Below are positions 7,701-11,932 of a stretch of DNA of 11,932 nt, piece after piece; position 1 is the stretch's first letter; every line of letters starts with the position of its first letter. A program made the position numbers and the translations under genes. The notes beneath the pieces are model-generated. The model was not told the origin of the DNA. It was given only the letters and a program-made list of their open reading frames with translations, and searched no databases. Source of the stretch: Planctomycetota bacterium (GTDB taxonomy: Bacteria > Planctomycetota > SZUA-567); the NCBI GenBank assembly GCA_020861125.1, contig JAJBSZ010000493.1, positions 1 to 11,932 on the forward strand, written 5' to 3'.

Positions 7701-8869
7701 GGTGCCATGGCCAGGACGGGTTCCAGCACTGCGGCGTACAAACCGCGGAGGGTTACCCGGTTGGCCAGGGTCTGACTGTGGATTTCCCGCATGGTGTCGG
7801 GGCTGGCCGCCCAGAGCAGGCGGTCGCGGTGGTTGGCAATATCGATCACGGGGCGGGCCGGGGCTCCGTCCGGATCCAGGGCGAGGATGTCGACGGACAC
7901 TGCCACCGGCGTCCGGGTAAAATGGAAGACGTGCTCCCGCAGGCGTCCGAACAGGGCTTGCGCCACCTCGGGGTTATTGGCGGAACCGGCCTGCTCCGCC
8001 ACGTGGGCGAGGGTGGCTCGCGGAACCAGGGCGGCGATGTTGCGGGTTTCGGCCTCGATGTTATGGCGAACCGCCGCCTGATAGGTATGACTGAAATGAT
8101 GTACCAAGGCAAAACCAAAGGTGGTCATAGCGAACATGAACAGGAAAGGCCACCAGCGGATCCGGCCGCTGACGCCGACCGACTTGGCGTAGATACTCCA
8201 CGCCATCGCGGCGATGCCAAAGGCCAGGATCAGACGCAACCCGTAAAGAGGCATGCTGAGCCCTATGGGCAGTGGCACGGTGTGACCGGGACCGGCGGGC
8301 AACCCGGGCGGCGGGTTGATGGCGACGATGAGAAAGTAGAGGGAAAACGCGCAAAGAATGCAAAAACCGTCGCGGCCGGGCGGGGCGGCGCTGGTTGCCG
8401 TCGTCCAGGCGAAGAGCACCACCACGGTGAAAAAGATGACCCGAACGCTAAAAAAGACCACCTCGATCAAGGGTACGGACGGCAGCCGTGGGCTCAAAAC
8501 CGGACCGATCAGGGACGCCAGTAAGCCGAAACCCACCAAGCCAAGGCCGATACGAAAAAGCCAGCGGAGGTTGGGCCGGTCGGCCGCGGCAGCCCGTGTC
8601 GCCAGCAACAACGGAATCGTCGCCACCATCTGAAGCATGGCGGCGAGAATAAAGTGGTAGGTATACCCCGGTTCGGATATTCCCACGACGCCCCACCAGT
8701 CGCGAAAGGACATGATGATGGCGGTCATGCCGATGTGCCGCCAGGAAAGGGCGGATGACGGCGTCCTCTTTTCCCGGGACAGGGAGAGGCAGATAACGCC
8801 GGCGAGGAGCAGGGCGATACTCAAGGCGGCAAGAATACTGTCGGAATTGAGGGAAAAGAATACCGGCAT
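4793..8869 (-). CDS. Membrane-bound hybrid histidine kinase with three PAS domains and two receivers
   Basis: A 1358-residue sensor kinase. About eight hydrophobic helices (residues 9-257) are followed by a probable extracytoplasmic sensor region (260-419) and one more membrane helix (about 420-438). Next come three PAS-like segments (about 455-570, 580-700, 710-825), each ending in a FDIT/WDTT-type motif. The HisKA H-box FLSNMSHELRTPMNG gives phospho-His843. The ATP-binding domain keeps the N-box Asn964 but has RPVAG in place of the DxGxG box and IGLPLV in place of GxGLGL. A receiver-like domain (about 1076-1200) lacks the acidic pair and lysine. The final receiver (about 1224-1345) is intact: acidic Glu1230/Asp1231, phosphoacceptor Asp1275, Thr1309, Lys1331. 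There is no DNA-binding output, so phosphate would go to an unseen partner. I chose ATG at 8867-8869, right before the first helix; GTG at 8918-8920 is possible and neither has a good ribosome site. Divergent from trpS. Confidence 0.92.
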   Translation of the reverse strand: MPVFFSLNSDSILAALSIALLLAGVICLSLSREKRTPSSALSWRHIGMTAIIMSFRDWWGVVGISEPGYTYHFILAAMLQMVATIPLLLATRAAAADRPNLRWLFRIGLGLVGFGLLASLIGPVLSPRLPSVPLIEVVFFSVRVIFFTVVVLFAWTTATSAAPPGRDGFCILCAFSLYFLIVAINPPPGLPAGPGHTVPLPIGLSMPLYGLRLILAFGIAAMAWSIYAKSVGVSGRIRWWPFLFMFAMTTFGFALVHHFSHTYQAAVRHNIEAETRNIAALVPRATLAHVAEQAGSANNPEVAQALFGRLREHVFHFTRTPVAVSVDILALDPDGAPARPVIDIANHRDRLLWAASPDTMREIHSQTLANRVTLRGLYAAVLEPVLAMAPIVNDDGQTMGAVVLSLSPVDLVIDLYRFKRLALLLMPPAILFMLLLLGSQQRAWLTVHSSSRAEALKLGALGNDLSGVLVTRDDIIVDVNQRLCDMTGTRCQDLLGKNVHQAFAVVAVDGIPAESTHHGFTRGDGVVYEVALNHPERGTVTLMVFGRKLTDDPSDGHSIWESVDITSLKNMETGLRQARDHLQQIIDSLTMPVFVKDGDGRYELVNQAFVHVIGKESKEEVIGRTSAAMNVREMEDSADQDEVARDMRGATHTYEQRLYLGDEERVYEVSKTLKRLGGATGGHRIIGSAFDITARKAGEDALKTEQHFLFQLINTLPVIVCFVDPDRIVRLCDQEFCREVGVRRPEDIIGLPYDEVSPFGLDEIQDDRHMLQRGGGFTDSEFETDKHDRHRTFILRRIVMTAADGRVLGLVKAFWDTTALVAANRAARSANRAKSAFLSNMSHELRTPMNGIVGMADLIIEHESTEPVQRLYAETIIKSSKTLQMVIDEVMDIATFEDDSKHFSTDQAPFPLLALVEESAEIVSCIIGAWGNELFLTYDFNLRPMYSGDARRIRQIIVQILTHNARLAADRRVRLEASLLLSEDERDRVALRSRFRPVAGVTAAGLEEMFKSADLPERQGGIFQERIGLPLVWRLIQAMGGSLRVSHGGGEILCEVSLDLKPEASAGPALMAPVLKGMRVLLAVAPPDVDAAIACMTYVDAVIDVAGTMDDLRQRFAAGGPGGKKHHLLLLDTRFATAEEISTFLKELEKTTPETTLMLVVTARDVQNLPVVDERFVNCLLVPPLCPSEIWFKAERLWLAGDDLTAKRPTRRSTRITRTVAIPATVLLVEDNTVNQMVEMGILKKIGCHPTLAKNGAEAVERITAGERYDLILMDCIRRVMDGYEATGRIRLIEKTRPGTERNTIVALTANTVAGDKEKCLASGMDDYVTKPVTLEMIREVLFRHCPDRITLVDRADT

Positions 8870-9094
8870 ACTATTTCTAAGGCTTTGGCTGTCCACTTCG
8901 GGAAATGATAGGGACCACACGCCAGGACGGGCTCAGTGCCACCGCCTCCGACAGAACTCCGGTCGGGACGTAGGCCGACCCTGTGGCTGCCATTGACAGT
9001 AATGGACCGTGCCGTTTTTCTGCCAACAACAGGGGTGGCGGTAGGTCGGCGCCTAACCGCCGCCTGCCGGACGTCCCGATGGTGCCTCCTCCAT
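8870..9094 (-). promoter_or_regulatory. Structured 5' leader of the histidine kinase gene (class unknown)
   Basis: Downstream of a good promoter this stretch of about 225 bases holds no convincing gene but several strong stems. One spans 9030-9066: CAGG, GGCGG and TAGG on one arm pair with CCTA, CCGCC and CCTG on the other around a CGCCGA loop. One spans 8990-9005: CCATT-ACTGTC-AATGG. One spans 8951-8984: ACAG-GGTCGG pairs with CCGACC and CTGT, with an asymmetric six-base bulge. I do not recognise any named riboswitch class. Open frames here (for example 8877-9173) lack family resemblance. It may be a riboswitch-like, protein-bound or merely GC-rich leader; function is not inferred. Confidence 0.3.
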
Positions 9095-9100
9095 GGAGAT

Positions 9101-9128
9101 AGTATACTCTCTCTGGTAATTTCTTCAA
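9101..9128 (-). promoter_or_regulatory. Sigma-70-type promoter for the histidine kinase
   Basis: On the minus strand TTGAAG (plus positions 9123-9128, four of six matches to TTGACA) is followed after 16 bases by TATACT (9101-9106, five of six matches to TATAAT). Transcription would begin near 9094 and give a long leader before the kinase start. The -10 lies in an AGTATACT palindrome (9101-9108), so a plus-strand -10 is also possible, but no fitting -35 was seen on that strand. Confidence 0.5.
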
Positions 9129-9240
9129 CGTGTTTACCGTTCCCAGCCGATTCTTTTCTCCCGGTTTGCCCATGACCGGCGGTCGGGGGCCGGGAGCGCC
9201 CGGCGTGGCCGGCTATTCGGTGGCTGGCGCAGGTGGCCCT

Positions 9241-9311
9241 GGTTGCATTCACCGGCAACTTCCGGTAGAGTAGTCTCCGTCCGTTGCCGATGGCAACGGG
9301 AAATTCTTTTT
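9241..9311 (+). promoter_or_regulatory. Attenuator-like leader ahead of trpS (four alternately pairing segments)
   Basis: Four short segments can pair in sequence. Segment 1 GGTTGC (9241-9246) pairs with GCAACT (9255-9260). Segment 2 CGGCAAC (9253-9259) pairs with segment 3 GTTGCCG (9283-9289). Segment 3 CCGTTGCC (9281-9288) pairs with segment 4 GGCAACGG (9292-9299). Pairs 1:2 and 3:4 can coexist; 2:3 excludes both. This is the pause / antiterminator / terminator logic of amino-acid operon attenuators. A further strong hairpin, GCCGGG-AGCG-CCCGGC, lies upstream at 9189-9204. A 33-codon frame (ATG 9172 to TAG 9271-9273) ends between segments 2 and 3 but has no Trp codon and no ribosome site. 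The control mechanism is therefore inferred from pairing alone. Confidence 0.4.
9281..9311 (+). terminator. Terminator-like hairpin just upstream of trpS
   Basis: A perfect eight-pair stem (CCGTTGCC at 9281-9288 with GGCAACGG at 9292-9299, GAT loop) is followed by GAAA and then the T-rich run TTCTTTTT (9304-9311). The four-base gap before the T-run is longer than usual. Because no plus-strand gene lies upstream, it would act inside the trpS leader rather than end another gene. It lies 27 bases before the trpS ATG. Confidence 0.45.
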
Positions 9312-9338
9312 GTATGGTGGGTCGGGAAAGGCACGGCT

Positions 9339-10427
9339 ATGGCAGCAACGGCGGAAAACGGCGAGAAGAAACGAATTCTCACGGGCGATCGGCCTACCGG
9401 TCGCTTGCACCTGGGGCACTATGTCGGTTCGTTGAAATCCCGGGTGACCTTGCAACATCAGTACGATACCACGCTCATCGTCGCCGATCTCCATATGCTC
9501 ACCACCAAGCCGAACCGCGAGGCCATCGCCGCCATAAGCGAGAATGCCCGGGGGCTGGTTCTGGATTACCTCGCCGCCGGAATCGATCCGGATATCACCA
9601 CCATCTATCTGCAATCGGCGGTCCGTGAAACCTACGAGCTCAACCTGATCCTGGAAATGCTGATCACCGTCAATCGCCTGACCCGGGTCCCCAGCCTCAA
9701 GGACATGGCCCGGGCCGCCAACCTCTCGGACGAGGAGATGCCCTTTGGTCTCCTTGGGTATCCCGTGCTCCAGGCGGCGGACATCCTCCTGCCCCGGGCC
9801 CACCTGGTGCCGGTGGGCAAGGACAATGAATCCCATGTGGAAGTCACTCGGGAGCTCGCGCGGCGTTTCAACGTCCTCTATGGCGAGGTTTTTCCGATTC
9901 CCGAAGTCTTGATCGGCGAAGTCCCGACCCTTCTGGGCACCGACGGTCAGGGTAAAATGTCCAAATCCCTCGGCAATACGATTTACCTCTCCGACGACGA
10001 GAAAACGGTGAACAAGAAGGTTCGGGGCATGTACACCGATCCCAAACGCATCCATGCCGACATTCCCGGCACCGTCGAGGGCAATCCCGTATTCCAGTAT
10101 CACGATGCCTTCAATCCGGATAAGGCACAGGTGGAAGATTTCAAACAGCGCTACCGGGCGGGAAAAATTGGCGACGTGGAGATCAAGGACGCCCTGGCCA
10201 AAGCCATCAATGCTTTCCTTAACCCCATGCGCGAACGCTACCGGCAGTACGAGGCGGACACCGGTTTTGTCGATCAGGTGATCCTGGACGGTACCGAAAA
10301 GATGCGCGCCGCCGCCGCCGCCACCATGAAGGAAGTTCGGTCGGCGATGGGCTTGTCGGGCGCCCTCAACCGCATCGGCCGGGCGGCGGAACGCCGTCGC
10401 AAGCGGCTGGCGGCGGAAGCCGGGTGA
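9339..10427 (+). CDS. trpS: Tryptophanyl-tRNA synthetase
   Basis: A 362-residue class I synthetase that activates tryptophan with ATP and charges tRNA-Trp in the cytoplasm. [17 protein letters not shown] (16-32) holds the HIGH-type motif HLGH (24-27), and GQGKMSKS (203-210) is the ATP-binding KMSKS loop. [20 protein letters not shown] (141-160) is the usual Trp-site/dimer region. The length slightly exceeds the common 330-350 residues, with an Arg/Ala-rich C-terminus ([11 protein letters not shown]). The start is ATG at 9339-9341 with GGAAAGG seven bases upstream. The frame stays open upstream to a TTG at 9243 and would read through the terminator-like hairpin; that extension has no family resemblance and is not adopted. 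Divergent from the histidine kinase; glmS follows after 105 bases in the same direction. Confidence 0.97.
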   Translation: MAATAENGEKKRILTGDRPTGRLHLGHYVGSLKSRVTLQHQYDTTLIVADLHMLTTKPNREAIAAISENARGLVLDYLAAGIDPDITTIYLQSAVRETYELNLILEMLITVNRLTRVPSLKDMARAANLSDEEMPFGLLGYPVLQAADILLPRAHLVPVGKDNESHVEVTRELARRFNVLYGEVFPIPEVLIGEVPTLLGTDGQGKMSKSLGNTIYLSDDEKTVNKKVRGMYTDPKRIHADIPGTVEGNPVFQYHDAFNPDKAQVEDFKQRYRAGKIGDVEIKDALAKAINAFLNPMRERYRQYEADTGFVDQVILDGTEKMRAAAAATMKEVRSAMGLSGALNRIGRAAERRRKRLAAEAG

Positions 10428-10446
10428 CGCGAGTGGTGGTATCCGA

Positions 10447-10476
10447 AGGACGTTCTGGCCCGGCGCGGTATAGAAT
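10447..10476 (+). promoter_or_regulatory. Weak candidate promoter for glmS
   Basis: TAGAAT (10471-10476, five of six matches to the -10 consensus) has AGGACG (10447-10452, only three of six matches) 18 bases upstream. It lies in the 105-base gap after trpS. No terminator was seen after trpS, so glmS may also be read from the trpS transcript. No glmS ribozyme can be recognised; the gap is too short for one. Confidence 0.25.
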
Positions 10477-10532
10477 CTAAGTATTGGTCGACAGGAAATC
10501 GTGTCTCGTTTCTCTGCGAAAGAGGGTATACC

Positions 10533-11932
10533 ATGTGCGGAATTGTTGCTGCCATCGGCTTGCCCAATGCTCCCCGCGCCGTCATCAATGGCCTCTACGC
10601 CCTGGAATACCGGGGCTATGACTCGGCCGGAGTGGCCTGGCCCGGGGCGGGGTGCCTCCATGTTCGTCGGGCGCCGGGTCGGGTGGCGGATCTGGAAAAA
10701 ATTCTCGACGCCGGCTGCGACGGCCCGACCGCCGCCATGGGCCATACCCGCTGGGCCACCCATGGCCCGCCCTCGGAACAAAACGCCCACCCGCACCTGT
10801 CGGGCGACGGCCGGGTGGCGGTGGTGCACAACGGCATTATCGATAATTTTGCCGCCCTGAAAGCCGAATTGTCGGCCGAGGGCGTTTCCTTCCACTCCGA
10901 TACCGATACGGAAGTCGTGGCCAACCTGATCGCCAAACACTTTGCCGGCGACCTGGTGGCGGCGGTGGAAGCGGTTCTGCCGCAACTGGACGGAACCTAT
11001 GCCATCACCGTCATGTGCCATGAGTCGCCGGAAGTATTGGTGGCGGCCCGCCGCGGCAGCCCGCTGGCGGTGGGCGTCGGCGACGGATTCAATCTGGCCG
11101 CATCCGACGCCGTTCCCATCATCCCCCATACCAGAAACGTGGTGTTTCTGGAAGACGGTCAGGTGGCCGTGATCACGCCGACCGGCTGCGAAATTCGCAG
11201 CGGCGGGCAACCGGTGGACTATACCTGTACCGAGATCACCTGGTCCCTTGAGGCGGCGCAGAAGGACGGGTACGACCATTTCATGGTCAAGGAGATCTAC
11301 GAACAACCCACCGTGCTGGAAAACATGTTCCGGAACCGCCTGCGCCTGCCACCGGCCGCCGACGCCGATCCCGAATTTCTCCTCGAGGGTATCGATCTTT
11401 CGGACGAGTATTTCCGCGGGGTATCGCGAATCGTCATGCTGGCGCAGGGTACGGCCTATAACGCCTGCATGGTTGGCCGCAACATCCTCGAGCGCACCAC
11501 CAAGATCCCGTCCTATCCGGAGTACGCTGCCGATTTCCGCTACCGCGATCCCATTCTTGACCCGACGGTTCTGGTGATCGCTGTCACCCAATCCGGCGAA
11601 ACCATGGACACCTTGCACGCGGTGCGGTTGGCGCGGGAATCGGGCTGTAAGGTGGTGGCGCTGGTGAACGTGGTGGGGAGCTCTATCGCTCGCGAGGCGG
11701 ACGGGGTTTTCTACCTGAATTGCGGCCCGGAAATTGGCGTTGCCAGCACCAAGGCCTTTACCGCCATGATCGCCGGGTTGTATTTTCTCGCCCTCGCCAT
11801 CGGCAAAATTCGCGGTTCCATCAGCCGCAACGATCTCCGCCGCCGGGTGCTGGATCTCATGGGGATCGGGTATCGGCGCCAGGGTGTCCTGGCCACCGAG
11901 CCGGCGGTCAAAGAGATTGCGCTGAAATACAA
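10533..11932 (+). CDS. glmS: Glutamine-fructose-6-phosphate aminotransferase (3' end outside window)
   Basis: This enzyme makes glucosamine-6-phosphate from fructose-6-phosphate and glutamine, the first step to UDP-GlcNAc for peptidoglycan. 466 codons are visible of about 610 expected. The N-terminal glutaminase domain begins MCGIV, exposing nucleophile Cys after Met removal, with GHTRWATHG (70-78), NAHPH (84-88), HNGIIDN (99-105) and SDTDTE (122-127). The first SIS sugar-isomerase domain starts near 295 and has GTAYNAC (306-312), TQSGET (352-357) and EIGVASTKAFT (400-410). GTAYNAC has Ala where E. coli has Ser303 in GTSYN, a residue reported to contact the sugar phosphate; the other contacts are kept. 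ATG at 10533-10535 is preceded by AGAGGG about seven bases upstream. The second SIS domain lies beyond the window. Confidence 0.97.
   Translation, partial: MCGIVAAIGLPNAPRAVINGLYALEYRGYDSAGVAWPGAGCLHVRRAPGRVADLEKILDAGCDGPTAAMGHTRWATHGPPSEQNAHPHLSGDGRVAVVHNGIIDNFAALKAELSAEGVSFHSDTDTEVVANLIAKHFAGDLVAAVEAVLPQLDGTYAITVMCHESPEVLVAARRGSPLAVGVGDGFNLAASDAVPIIPHTRNVVFLEDGQVAVITPTGCEIRSGGQPVDYTCTEITWSLEAAQKDGYDHFMVKEIYEQPTVLENMFRNRLRLPPAADADPEFLLEGIDLSDEYFRGVSRIVMLAQGTAYNACMVGRNILERTTKIPSYPEYAADFRYRDPILDPTVLVIAVTQSGETMDTLHAVRLARESGCKVVALVNVVGSSIAREADGVFYLNCGPEIGVASTKAFTAMIAGLYFLALAIGKIRGSISRNDLRRRVLDLMGIGYRRQGVLATEPAVKEIALKY

Noticed and set aside
6164..8524. 786-codon open frame on the plus strand inside the histidine kinase
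   Set aside because: Shadow of the kinase reading; no motif, and the minus frame has clear PAS and HisKA domains.
8877..9173. 98-codon minus-strand frame in the histidine kinase leader
   Set aside because: Its start lies upstream of the mapped promoter elements, and it has no recognisable domain; it coincides with strong hairpins.
9172..9273. 33-codon plus-strand frame as a trp leader peptide
   Set aside because: No ribosome site and no Trp codon; kept only as context for the attenuator idea.
10428..10532. glmS ribozyme/riboswitch in front of glmS
   Set aside because: The gap is only 105 bases and shows none of the expected pseudoknot sequence; the element is mainly found in Firmicutes.
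9249..11618. 789-codon open frame on the minus strand across trpS and glmS
   Set aside because: It lies antisense to two genes with full family motifs; its composition (rich in G, H, A, V) is that of a GC-rich shadow frame and it matches no family I know.

Overview
This is a GC-rich bacterial stretch, dense in genes. By eye it most resembles a member of the PVC superphylum or a neighbouring lineage. The hints are a Minf_1886/TIGR04138-type protein (a family known mainly from Planctomycetes and Verrucomicrobia), a PSP1/RicT protein fused to a basic tail, and a kinase N-terminus of the style common in those phyla. The phylum assignment is inference only.

Layout. Seven genes read on the minus strand from about 8.9 kb down to position 1: a large membrane-bound hybrid histidine kinase (4793-8869), an RNase E/G (2984-4591), an ArgA-like GNAT acetyltransferase (2395-2868), RicT/PSP1 (1319-2329), the Minf_1886-family protein (891-1322), a DUSP23-like phosphatase (425-898), and the 5' part of a gene that begins like a Ser/Thr protein kinase but turns into a ThiF-like sequence within the glycine-rich loop (1-393). 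RicT, the Minf_1886 protein and the phosphatase overlap by 4 and 8 bases, so they form a tight, probably translationally coupled unit. Two housekeeping genes read on the plus strand: trpS (9339-10427) and glmS (10533 to the window end, incomplete).

The largest gap (8870-9338, between the divergent kinase and trpS) holds no convincing gene but does hold structure. On the minus side there is a good sigma-70-type promoter followed by a leader of about 225 nt with several strong hairpins ahead of the histidine kinase. On the plus side four short segments can pair alternately (1:2, 2:3, 3:4), the last pair being a terminator-like hairpin with a T-rich tail just before trpS. This is the architecture of a transcription attenuator and is the most interesting non-coding signal here.

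The genes suggest RNA decay (RNase E/G, RicT) placed beside protein phosphorylation signalling (histidine kinase, DUSP23-like phosphatase, kinase-like fragment), followed by aminoacylation and amino-sugar synthesis. I found no CRISPR array, insertion sequence, tRNA or rRNA. The most important warning is that the first ~100 bases look like an in-frame kinase/ThiF chimera, possibly an assembly artefact.
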